64,000 bases of DNA from Sphingopyxis macrogoltabida (GTDB taxonomy: Bacteria; Pseudomonadota; Alphaproteobacteria; Sphingomonadales; Sphingomonadaceae), in contig NZ_CP012700.1 of assembly GCF_001307295.1 (NCBI RefSeq), positions 1,615,001 through 1,679,000 of the forward strand. Direction: 5' to 3'. The position numbers were made by a program, and so were the translations under genes. Below, in pieces: positions 44,932 to 54,465 of the stretch. The notes beneath the pieces were generated by a model. The model did no database searches and was not told the DNA's origin. It saw only the letters and a list, made by a program, of their open reading frames with translations. Positions within the stretch are counted from its first letter, which is position 1. Each line of letters starts with the position of its first letter.

Positions 44932-45969
44932 ATGACCCTGTCCCATTCCACCGAACAAGACGGCCTGTCGCGCACCGACTGGACGCGTGCGGAAATCGCC
45001 GAATTGTTCGACCTGCCGTTCGACGAGCTGATGTGGGAGGCGCAGGGCGTCCACCGCCGCCATCATGCGCGCGGCGAGGTCCAGCTCTGCACGCTGCTCA
45101 GCATCAAGACCGGCGGCTGCGTCGAGGATTGCGGCTATTGTTCGCAGTCGAAGCACGCCGACAGCGGGCTCAAGGCGACCAAGCTGATGGATGTCCGCGC
45201 GGTGCTGCAGGCGGCGGCGCAGGCGAAGGATTCGGGCTCGCAGCGTTTCTGCATGGGCGCGGCGTGGCGCAACCCCAAGGACCGCGACATGCCCGCGATC
45301 GTCGAGATGATCGAGGGCGTGCGCCAGATGGGCATGGAAACCTGCATGACGCTGGGCATGCTCAGCAAGGAGCAGGCGCAGACGCTCGCGGTCGCGGGGC
45401 TCGACTATTACAACCATAATATCGACACGAGCCCCGAAAATTACGGCAATGTCATCACGACGCGGACCTTCCAGGAACGCCTCGACACGCTGGAGGAAGT
45501 GCGCAGCGCGGGCATCAACGTGTGCAGCGGCGGTATCCTCGGCATGGGCGAAAACCGTGCCGACCGCGTCGGCTTCATCCACGCGCTGGCAACGCTGCCC
45601 GAGCATCCGGGCAGCGTGCCGATCAACGCGCTGGTCCCGGTGAAGGGCACCGTGCTCGGCGACATGCTTGCCGACACCCCGCTCGCGGCGATCGACGACA
45701 TCGAGTTCGTGCGCACCGTCGCGGTGGCACGCATCACCATGCCGATGAGCATGATCCGCCTGTCGGCGGGCCGCGAAAGCATGTCGGACGCGACGCAGGC
45801 GCTCTGCTTCATGGCGGGCGCGAACAGCATCTTCACCGGCGACAAGCTGCTGACCACCGCGAACGCCGGCGACAGCAAGGACGCCGCGCTCTTCGCCAAG
45901 CTCGGCCTGAAGCCGATGGTCAGCGAGGAACCGATGCGCCAGGGCTGCATGCCGGAGGCGGCGGAGTGA
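44932..45969 (+). CDS. bioB: Biotin synthase
   Basis: A 345-residue radical SAM enzyme that inserts sulfur into dethiobiotin. The 4Fe-4S/SAM cluster motif is CVEDCGYC (Cys63, Cys67, Cys70). [48 protein letters not shown] and [11 protein letters not shown] are typical BioB blocks, and the C-terminal part has [15 protein letters not shown]. The start at 44932 follows AAGAAGG. The frame is open further upstream, but only as a shadow of the preceding gene. Its place between mutase and pccA fits the biotin need of propionyl-CoA carboxylase. Confidence 0.95.
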   Translation: MTLSHSTEQDGLSRTDWTRAEIAELFDLPFDELMWEAQGVHRRHHARGEVQLCTLLSIKTGGCVEDCGYCSQSKHADSGLKATKLMDVRAVLQAAAQAKDSGSQRFCMGAAWRNPKDRDMPAIVEMIEGVRQMGMETCMTLGMLSKEQAQTLAVAGLDYYNHNIDTSPENYGNVITTRTFQERLDTLEEVRSAGINVCSGGILGMGENRADRVGFIHALATLPEHPGSVPINALVPVKGTVLGDMLADTPLAAIDDIEFVRTVAVARITMPMSMIRLSAGRESMSDATQALCFMAGANSIFTGDKLLTTANAGDSKDAALFAKLGLKPMVSEEPMRQGCMPEAAE

Positions 45970-46358
45970 TCTTCGCGACGCTTCTGGCGATGGCCGCGGC
46001 GGCGCAGGAGCCCGAAATCGATTGCGACAATGCGATGGCGCAATTCGAGCTCAACGCCTGCGCCTACAAGGACTATGAGCGCGCCGACGCGGCGATGAAT
46101 GCGCAGTGGAAGGTCACTGCCGCGCGGATGAAGGAGCGCGATCGCGAACTCGACCGCAGCACTGACAATCGCCCGGGCTTTTTCGATACGCTGCTCGCCG
46201 CGCAGCGCGCCTGGCTGACGTACCGCGACCAGCATTGCGCCAGCGAAGGCTATGCGATGCGCGGCGGCTCGGCCGAACCGATGGTCATCAGCGGCTGCCA
46301 GACCCAACTCACCGAAGCGCGCATCGCGCAACTGAAGTCCCTCATCGAGGAATATTGA
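45966..46358 (+). CDS. LprI/DUF1311-type exported protein coupled to bioB
   Basis: A 130-residue protein with a short signal-like N-terminus ([14 protein letters not shown]). The mature region begins [30 protein letters not shown]. It also has [19 protein letters not shown] and [16 protein letters not shown]. Four cysteines and this spacing match the LprI/DUF1311 family, whose best known member inhibits lysozyme. The start GTG overlaps the bioB stop (GTGA). The gap to pccA is 5 bases, so it is in the same operon. The ligand is unknown. Confidence 0.82.
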   Translation: MIFATLLAMAAAAQEPEIDCDNAMAQFELNACAYKDYERADAAMNAQWKVTAARMKERDRELDRSTDNRPGFFDTLLAAQRAWLTYRDQHCASEGYAMRGGSAEPMVISGCQTQLTEARIAQLKSLIEEY

Positions 46359-46363
46359 TCCCC

Positions 46364-48370
<2,007 letters not shown>

Positions 48371-48377
48371 CGAGCTT

Positions 48378-48484
48378 CTCGTCCTTGCGAGAAGCGTAGC
48401 GCGAAGCAATCTCCGGTTGCCGGGAGCAGATGCCCGATCGCTGGAGATTGCTTCCCCCGGCTTTCGCTGGGGTCGCAATGACGG
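48378..48484. repeat. Extragenic inverted repeat of the GTCATTGCGA...GAAGCAATCTCC type
   Basis: Left arm about 48381-48414 (GTCCTTGCGAGAAGCG to GCGAAGCAATCTCC) and right arm about 48443-48482 (GGAGATTGCTTC to GTCGCAATGAC). The ends are complementary with interruptions. It is a different repeat type from the CGTCATCCCGG elements. It separates pccA from csaA. Confidence 0.8.
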
Positions 48485-48494
48485 AGCCCGGTAG

Positions 48495-48866
48495 ATGCAT
48501 CTGAACCACGACAACGACGCCCCCGCGGCCGACCCGATCGCCTTCGACGTTTTCCTCCGCGTCGATATCCGCGTCGGCACGATCGTTGCGGCCGAGCCTT
48601 TTCCCGAGGCACGCAAGCCCGCATTCAAGCTGAAGATCGATTTCGGCCCCGCGATCGGGGTGAAGAAGAGCAGCGCGCAGATCGTCGACCGCTACAGCCT
48701 CGACGAACTGCGGGGGCGGCAGGTCGCCGCCGTCGTCAACTTTCCGCCGCGCCAGATCGGCAAATATATGTCCGAAGTGCTGACGCTTGGCTTTGCCGAC
48801 GAAGAAGGCGCGGTCATCCTATTTGCGCCCGACCGGGCGGTGCCCGACGGGTCGCGCCTCTTCTGA
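48495..48866 (+). CDS. csaA: CsaA-like tRNA-binding domain protein
   Basis: A 123-residue protein made of one EMAP-II/tRNA-binding fold. Typical segments are FLRVDIRVGTIVAAEPFPEARKPAFKLKIDFG, KKSSAQIVDRYSLDELRGRQVAAVVNFPPRQIG and MSEVLTLGF. CsaA homologues are described as secretion-related chaperones and as tRNA-binding proteins; the exact role is unclear. It follows the 48.4-kb repeat and ends beside a convergent transporter gene. The start lacks a strong Shine-Dalgarno. Confidence 0.88.
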   Translation: MHLNHDNDAPAADPIAFDVFLRVDIRVGTIVAAEPFPEARKPAFKLKIDFGPAIGVKKSSAQIVDRYSLDELRGRQVAAVVNFPPRQIGKYMSEVLTLGFADEEGAVILFAPDRAVPDGSRLF

Positions 48867-50249
48867 TCAGGTCGCGGCGGGGTGGCCCATCAGGCGCTTC
48901 GCGAGGAACAGCTTGAACAAGATGAAGGCGATCAGGCCGACGACGGCGGTCGCGACGTGGAACAGCCAGAAGGCGGTGGTCGGCATCGACGAATACCAGC
49001 CGCCGACTGTCCCGACCGCATAGTTCGCGCCGAAAAAGGCGAGATAATAGATGCCGATGATCGTCGCGTTGAGCGCGCGCGGTGCGAGCTTGGTGAACAG
49101 CGCGAGGCTGACCGGCATGATATGCGCGAAGCCGATGCTGTTCAGCAGGTGGAACATCAGCGGCCAGAACAGGCCGATCTTGCCGTCGCCCTGCGTCGCC
49201 GCGGCCATGACGAGGCAGAGGCCGCCGGCGATCGAGAACAGGCTGCCGATGATCATCTTGCCGAGCTCGTCGGGTTCGCGATAGCGCCTTCCGTACCAGA
49301 CATAGAAGGCCGCGACCGCGACGAGCATGCTGAAACTCGCCGTGGCATCGATGGTGATCATCCAGCTCGTCGGCAGCGTCTGGCCGAAGAAGGTGAGCTG
49401 GAAATGCTGGTCGGCCCAGACCAGATAGGCGTTGAAAATCTCCTGATTGGTGAGCAGCGCGGTCGCAAGCACGGGGACGAGCAGCAGGACCGCGGCGACG
49501 CGCAGCCAGTCCTGCCGTGACATCGGTTCGGCGGCCGAGGCGCCCTCGGCCTTCGCCTTCGACGGCAGATTGTCGGCGGGAAGCCACGGCTTGGCCATGA
49601 TGTAGAGGATAAGGCCGATGACCATCACGACGCCCGCGGTGCCGAACCCCCAGTGCCAGCTCACTTTCTCGCCGAGTGTGCCGGCGACGAGCGGCGCCGC
49701 GATGACGCTGACGTTGATCGCGATGTAGAAGATCTGGAACGCCATCGCGCGGCGGAGGTCGTTCGGACCGTAAAGTTCGCCGACCTGGCTCGCGATATTG
49801 CCCTTGAACAGCCCGACCCCGACGATCAGCGCGACGAGCGCGAAGAGGAAGCTGCCCTCGAACGCCATCAGGAAATGGCCGAGCGCCATGACCAGCCCGC
49901 CGAGGATCAAGGTCGTACGGCGCCCGAGCCAGCGGTCGGCGATCAGCCCGCCGACGATCGGGGTCAGATAGACGAGCGACGTATAGTCGCCGAACAGCCG
50001 CGAGGCGAGCGGCTGGCCGTCGAGCCCGTAGAAATTCTTCACCCAGTCGAGCCCGATTACGCTGGCGGAATTTTCGGGGAGCAGGAGATATTTGACCATG
50101 TAGAGCACGAGCAGCGTCTGCATCGAATAATAGGAAAAGCGCTCGCAGCCCTCGACGAAGGCGAGATAGCCGAGCCCTTTCGGATGGCCGAGAAAGGCGC
50201 GGTCGCCCTGGTCCGCCTCGAAATCGGGGGTCGCCTCGGCGATGGTCAT
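48867..50249 (-). CDS. POT/PTR-family peptide:proton symporter
   Basis: A 460-residue MFS-type transporter with about 12-14 membrane segments. The family marks are the N-terminal FVEGCERFSYYSMQTLLVLYM (the ExxERFxYY motif), IVGGLIADRWLGRRTTLILGG, and the IGxxxFKGNIASQVGELY stretch. These are typical for di-/tripeptide uptake driven by protons. The start at 50249 has GGAG about 8 bases upstream; the longer frame to 50330 lacks support. The gene stands alone. Confidence 0.9.
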   Translation of the reverse strand: MTIAEATPDFEADQGDRAFLGHPKGLGYLAFVEGCERFSYYSMQTLLVLYMVKYLLLPENSASVIGLDWVKNFYGLDGQPLASRLFGDYTSLVYLTPIVGGLIADRWLGRRTTLILGGLVMALGHFLMAFEGSFLFALVALIVGVGLFKGNIASQVGELYGPNDLRRAMAFQIFYIAINVSVIAAPLVAGTLGEKVSWHWGFGTAGVVMVIGLILYIMAKPWLPADNLPSKAKAEGASAAEPMSRQDWLRVAAVLLLVPVLATALLTNQEIFNAYLVWADQHFQLTFFGQTLPTSWMITIDATASFSMLVAVAAFYVWYGRRYREPDELGKMIIGSLFSIAGGLCLVMAAATQGDGKIGLFWPLMFHLLNSIGFAHIMPVSLALFTKLAPRALNATIIGIYYLAFFGANYAVGTVGGWYSSMPTTAFWLFHVATAVVGLIAFILFKLFLAKRLMGHPAAT

Positions 50250-50371
50250 GGGGGTTGCTCCGATAGATATTCTCTGGCGGACGCTTAAGGTTTCGATTGC
50301 AACTTGCCAGCGGCGTTCGACGAACGGCAATCCTGCGCTATGGTGGGCAAAACAGAGGGGGAGACCGGATC

Positions 50372-50779
50372 ATGACATCACCCGTAACCGCGTTCGTTGC
50401 GGCCGTTTGCGCGCTGCTGCTCCTGCTGACTGCGGTGATGACCGTGCGTCAGCGCCTGCGGCTCGGCGCGGCGTTCGGCGACCATGGCGACGCGCGGCTG
50501 ATCAGTGCCAGCCGCGCGCACGGCAATCTTGCCGAGCACGCCCCGATCGTCGTCATCCTGCTGGGGCTCCTCGAAAGCGCGCGCGCGAACCATATGGCGT
50601 TGATGGCATTCGGGGCGCTGTTCGTGATCGGCCGCATCGCGCATATCGTCGGACTTCACGCACCGGTCGAGCCCGGCAAGCCGCCGGTGACGCGCCAGAT
50701 CGGTGTGGCGGCAACGTGGATTACATTGCTGGCGCTCGGCGGTTGGACGCTCTGGCTGCTGGCGACCGTGAACCCCTAG
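50372..50779 (+). CDS. MAPEG family membrane protein
   Basis: A 135-residue protein with four hydrophobic segments. The central motif SRAHGNLAEHAPIVVILLGLLE matches the MAPEG (FLAP/GST-like) superfamily signature, including the R-x-H-x-N-x-x-E pattern. GRIAHIVGLH is the usual following helix. AGAGGGGGAGA precedes the ATG at 50372. It is only distantly similar to the tandem pair at 463-1340. A transferase or peroxidase function is possible. Confidence 0.87.
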   Translation: MTSPVTAFVAAVCALLLLLTAVMTVRQRLRLGAAFGDHGDARLISASRAHGNLAEHAPIVVILLGLLESARANHMALMAFGALFVIGRIAHIVGLHAPVEPGKPPVTRQIGVAATWITLLALGGWTLWLLATVNP

Positions 50780-50782
50780 CGA

Positions 50783-51550
50783 TCAGGCTTCGATCAGCGC
50801 CACCGCCCTGATCCAGCCCGCACTCGCGCGTTCGATCTTCACCGGGAAGCAACTGAGCGTCCAGCCGCTCGGCGGCAGGGCGGCGAGGTTCGTCAGCTTT
50901 TCGATCTGGTAATAGGGTTTGATCCGCCCGGCCTTGTGGCCTTCCCAGATGATCGATGGATCGCGCGTCTCGGCCCAGCGGCGCGCGGTGTGGCTGAACG
51001 GCGCGTCCCAGCTCCATGCGTCGGTGCCGACAACCTTGACGCCGCGTTCGGTGAGATAGAGCGTCGCTTCGGCGCCCATGCCGCAACCCTGATCGGTGAA
51101 ATTGTCGGTGCCGTAGATCGCGCCCGACTGGACGAGCACGATATCGAGCGGCTGGAGGTCGTGCCCGATCCGCGCGAGTTCGGTTTCCACCTCGGCGCCG
51201 CTGACGACGTGGCCCGCCGGACGGTCGGAGAAATCGAGCTTCACGCCGGGACGAAAGAACAGATCGAGCGGCGCCTCGTCGATGCTCGGCGCGGCGCTCG
51301 CGCCGCTGTCGGTGGTCGAATGGAAATGCCAGGGCGCATCCATGTGGGTGCCGTTATGGGTGCTGAGCGTCAGGCTTTCGACCGCCCAGCCTTCGCCGTC
51401 GGGCAGGTCGGCCTTCGTCAGACCCGGAAAGAACATCGCGATCTGCCCCCACGTGTTTTCGTGGGTCATGTAAGTGATCTGCGGGCGCATCACCGGCGGG
51501 TCGGAGACGACATGGTTGGTGATCGGGATCGAGAGGTCGATAAACTGCAT
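50783..51550 (-). CDS. Cyclase family protein (kynurenine formamidase-like metal hydrolase)
   Basis: A 255-residue protein with the metal motif STHNGTHMDAPWHF (HxGTHxDxPxH) near residue 84. It begins FIDLSIPITNHVVSDPP and ends with PVKIERASAGWIRAVALIE. The family includes KynB and other cyclic amide or lactone hydrolases; the longer length and the extra SWDAPFSHTARRWAETRDPSIIWEGHKAGR block suggest a different substrate from N-formylkynurenine. There is no kynurenine pathway gene near it. Its end lies 4 bases from the convergent MAPEG gene stop. Confidence 0.84.
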   Translation of the reverse strand: MQFIDLSIPITNHVVSDPPVMRPQITYMTHENTWGQIAMFFPGLTKADLPDGEGWAVESLTLSTHNGTHMDAPWHFHSTTDSGASAAPSIDEAPLDLFFRPGVKLDFSDRPAGHVVSGAEVETELARIGHDLQPLDIVLVQSGAIYGTDNFTDQGCGMGAEATLYLTERGVKVVGTDAWSWDAPFSHTARRWAETRDPSIIWEGHKAGRIKPYYQIEKLTNLAALPPSGWTLSCFPVKIERASAGWIRAVALIEA

Positions 51551-51666
51551 GGGGTGCAGTCTGCCACCGGAATGACGCTACGCCAAGAAGGCTTGCGCGG
51601 CGATGCGCGGCGGCTAGAGATGGCGCAAAGCCCGCATCCGGTTGGGATGGGGGCAGGGGAGAATTT

Positions 51667-53298
51667 ATGACCGACGCAGCCGCCGTCGCCGATCATGGCG
51701 CGGTTTACCAGCCGACCGCGAAGGACATCCGCATGGTCATCGCTGCCTCGTCGGCGGGCACGATCTTCGAATGGTATGATTTCTTCATCTACGGCACGCT
51801 GGCGGCGATCATCGGCAAGGCCTTTTTCCCCAGCGACAATGCGACGCTCGAAGTGCTGCTCGTCTGGGCTGGCTTTGCTGTCGGCTTCGGCTTCCGGCCG
51901 CTCGGTGCGGTGCTGTTCGGTTTTCTCGGCGATCGGCTGGGACGCAAATATACCTTCCTCGTCACCGTCACGCTGATGGGCGTCGCGACCGCCGGGGTCG
52001 GGCTGATCCCGTCGGCGGCGACGATCGGCATCGTTGCGCCGATCATCGTCATCCTGCTGCGGGTGTTGCAGGGGCTGGCGCTCGGCGGCGAATATGGCGG
52101 CGCGGCCGTCTATGTCGCCGAACATTCGCCGCCCGAAAAGCGCGGTTTCTATACCAGCTTCATCCAGGCGAGTGTCGTCGGCGGCTTTGTGCTGAGCCTG
52201 ATCGTCGTGCTCGGGTGCAAGGCGCTGATGCCCGATGCGGTGTGGGAAAGCTGGGGCTGGCGGGTGCCCTTCCTGCTTTCGATCCTGCTCCTTGCCATTT
52301 CGCTGTGGATGCGGCTCAAGCTTTCGGAAAGCCCGGTGTTTCAGGCGATGAAGCAGGAAGGCGAGCTGGCGAAGAATCCGCTCAAGGAAAGCTTCACCTA
52401 TCCGGGCAACCCGCGCCGCATCTTTATCGCGCTGTTCGGCATCGCGGCGGGGCTGACGGTGATCTGGTACACCGCGATGTTTTCGGGCCTGTCGTTCCTG
52501 AAGGGGCCGATGAAGATCGACGATACCGCGGCCGAGATCATCGTCGGTATCGCCGCCGCGCTCGGCATGGGTTTCTTCCTCTGGGCGGGGCGGCTGTCCG
52601 ACCGCATCGGGCGCAAGAAGCCGATCGTCTGGGGCTATGGCGTCACGCTGGTGCTGCTGTTCCCGCTGTTCTGGCTGATGGGCAGCGTCGCCAACCCCGC
52701 GCTCACCGCGGCGGCCGAAAAGGCGCCGGTCATGGTGACCGGGTCGAAGTGCAGCTTCGACCCCTTCGCATCGAAACAGGAAACCGCGTGCGGCAAGACG
52801 CTTGGCGAGCTGACCAAGCTCGGCGTACCCTATACGGTGGTCGCGAGCGGTAGCGCGTTCGACAGCGTCAAGGTGACGATCGGGGCGCGCGAAGTCGCGG
52901 GCGAAGATCCGGCGGTGCTCAAACCCGCGCTCGAGGCGATGGGTTATGATTTCGAGAAAAAGATACCGGGGCCGCTCGGCATTGCGGTGATCCTCGCGGC
53001 GCTGCTCGGGCTCAGCGCGTTGTCGGGCTTTACCTACGGGCCCGTCGCGGCGCTGCTCTCGGAGATGTTCCCGCCGCACGTGCGCTATTCGTCGCTGTCG
53101 ATCCCCTATCATCTGGGTACCGGCTATTTCGGTGGTTTCCTGCCGCTGATCGCCAGCTTCATCATCGCCAAGACCGGTAACGCCTATGCCGGGCTGTGGT
53201 ACACATGGGGCGTGGTGCTGGTGGCATTCCTCGTCACGGCGTTCATGCTCAAGGACCCGGTCGAGGGGCAGTGGGACAGGAAGGCGCCGCCGGCCTGA
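51667..53298 (+). CDS. MHS-family metabolite:proton symporter with large extra loop
   Basis: A 543-residue MFS transporter. The MHS-type start SSAGTIFEWYDFFIYGTLAAIIGKAFFP (residues about 24-51) is followed by FRPLGAVLFGFLGDRLGRKYTFLVT (motif A) and LQGLALGGEYGGAAVYVAEHSPPEKRGFYTS. After about the eighth membrane segment comes an inserted hydrophilic stretch of about 95 residues (near 340-435) with the cysteine pair in GSKCSFDPF and ETACGKT. Substrates in the family are organic acids, betaines and osmolytes. A GGGGAG precedes the ATG. It stands alone. Confidence 0.88.
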   Translation: MTDAAAVADHGAVYQPTAKDIRMVIAASSAGTIFEWYDFFIYGTLAAIIGKAFFPSDNATLEVLLVWAGFAVGFGFRPLGAVLFGFLGDRLGRKYTFLVTVTLMGVATAGVGLIPSAATIGIVAPIIVILLRVLQGLALGGEYGGAAVYVAEHSPPEKRGFYTSFIQASVVGGFVLSLIVVLGCKALMPDAVWESWGWRVPFLLSILLLAISLWMRLKLSESPVFQAMKQEGELAKNPLKESFTYPGNPRRIFIALFGIAAGLTVIWYTAMFSGLSFLKGPMKIDDTAAEIIVGIAAALGMGFFLWAGRLSDRIGRKKPIVWGYGVTLVLLFPLFWLMGSVANPALTAAAEKAPVMVTGSKCSFDPFASKQETACGKTLGELTKLGVPYTVVASGSAFDSVKVTIGAREVAGEDPAVLKPALEAMGYDFEKKIPGPLGIAVILAALLGLSALSGFTYGPVAALLSEMFPPHVRYSSLSIPYHLGTGYFGGFLPLIASFIIAKTGNAYAGLWYTWGVVLVAFLVTAFMLKDPVEGQWDRKAPPA

Positions 53299-53355
53299 TC
53301 GGCGCCTCCAACAGCCCCATTGGCGCTGCCGTCAAAGCCGTCTAGTGGCACTGGG

Positions 53356-54405
53356 ATGATTGCCATTCCGTCGCCGCTCCGCCTCCGTCTCGACCGTGAG
53401 GCGCTTGTCGCCAACTGGCGCTGGCTTGCGGCGCAGGGCGGCGCGGCGGCGTGCGGCGCGGCGCTCAAGGCCGACGGTTATGGGCTCGGTGCGCGCGAAG
53501 TGATGCACCATCTCGTCGCTGCGGGATGCCGCGATTTTTTTGTGGCGAGCTGGGCGGAGGCGGCGGCGCTGATGCCGCTCGTGGAGGGCGTCTCGCTGTC
53601 GGTGCTGCACGGGGTCGGCGAGGCCGACATGATCGCGGCGAAAACGCTTCCGGCGCGTCCGGTGCTCGGTAGCCTCGAGCAGGTCGCGCGCTGGCGTGCG
53701 GCGGGCGAGGGACGGCCGTGCGACGTCATGGTCGACACGGGCATGAACCGCCTCGGGCTGCGCGTCGAGGAGGCGCTCGGCGGCGCGCTCGACGGGCTCG
53801 CGATCGAAACCTTGCTCAGCCATCTCGCCTCGGCCGACGAGGATAGCGCGCAGAATGGGCAGCAGCTTGCGGCGTTTCGCGAGTTGAAAAACCGCATTCC
53901 GGCCCGGCGCTACAGCCTTGCGAACAGCGCGGGCGTTTGCCTTGGCGCCGATTATGCTTTCGACCTCACCCGCCCGGGACTTGCCCTCTACGGCGGCACT
54001 CCGCGTCCGGAGGCGGCCGGGCATATCCGGCAGGTCGTCTTTCCCGAAGCGCGCGTCCTGCAGGTGCGCAGCGTCCGCGCCGGCGAGACGGTCGGCTATG
54101 GCGCGACCTGGACCGCGGCGAAGGATGGCCGGGTCGCGGTCGCCAACTTGGGTTATGCCGACGGCTATCTGCGCTGCCACGCCGGAAGCGGCGCGGCGAG
54201 CTGGCAGACGCAGCGCTTGCCGCTCGCCGGGCGCGTCTCGATGGACCTTGTCGCGTTCGATGCCAGCGATGCCGGCGCGATCGACGAGGGTGACTGGCTG
54301 ACGCTCGACTATGCGCTCGCCGAGACGGCAGAGCGCAGCGGGCTGTCGCAGTATGAGTTGCTCACCGGCCTCGGGAAGCGCTGGGCGCGCGAGTGGACGG
54401 CGTAG
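53356..54405 (+). CDS. alr: Alanine racemase
   Basis: A 349-residue PLP enzyme making D-alanine for peptidoglycan. The PLP lysine is in AALKADGYGLG near 34, MVDTGMNRLGLR follows near 122, the second catalytic residue (Tyr) is in GYGATWTA near 245, and VAVANLGYADGY and GRVSMDLVAFD are typical blocks of the C-terminal domain. The start MIAIPSPLRLRLDREAL is chosen over an upstream TTG at 53320 because it is an ATG at the usual distance from the domain. There is no strong Shine-Dalgarno. Confidence 0.93.
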   Translation: MIAIPSPLRLRLDREALVANWRWLAAQGGAAACGAALKADGYGLGAREVMHHLVAAGCRDFFVASWAEAAALMPLVEGVSLSVLHGVGEADMIAAKTLPARPVLGSLEQVARWRAAGEGRPCDVMVDTGMNRLGLRVEEALGGALDGLAIETLLSHLASADEDSAQNGQQLAAFRELKNRIPARRYSLANSAGVCLGADYAFDLTRPGLALYGGTPRPEAAGHIRQVVFPEARVLQVRSVRAGETVGYGATWTAAKDGRVAVANLGYADGYLRCHAGSGAASWQTQRLPLAGRVSMDLVAFDASDAGAIDEGDWLTLDYALAETAERSGLSQYELLTGLGKRWAREWTA

Positions 54406-54415
54406 CCACGGCATA

Positions 54416-54443
54416 GAAAAAGGCGGCGGATCGCTCCGCCGCC
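54416..54443 (-). terminator. Hairpin with T-tract after the TonB receptor gene
   Basis: GGCGGCGG (54422-54429) pairs with CCGCCGCC (54436-54443). On the minus strand the stem is followed by TTTTTC, so it ends the TonB-dependent receptor transcript. On the plus strand the tail after alr is CTCTTCATTTC, a weaker tract, so it may work in both directions. Confidence 0.75.
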
Positions 54444-54465
54444 CTCTTCATTTCAAGGTGTAGCC

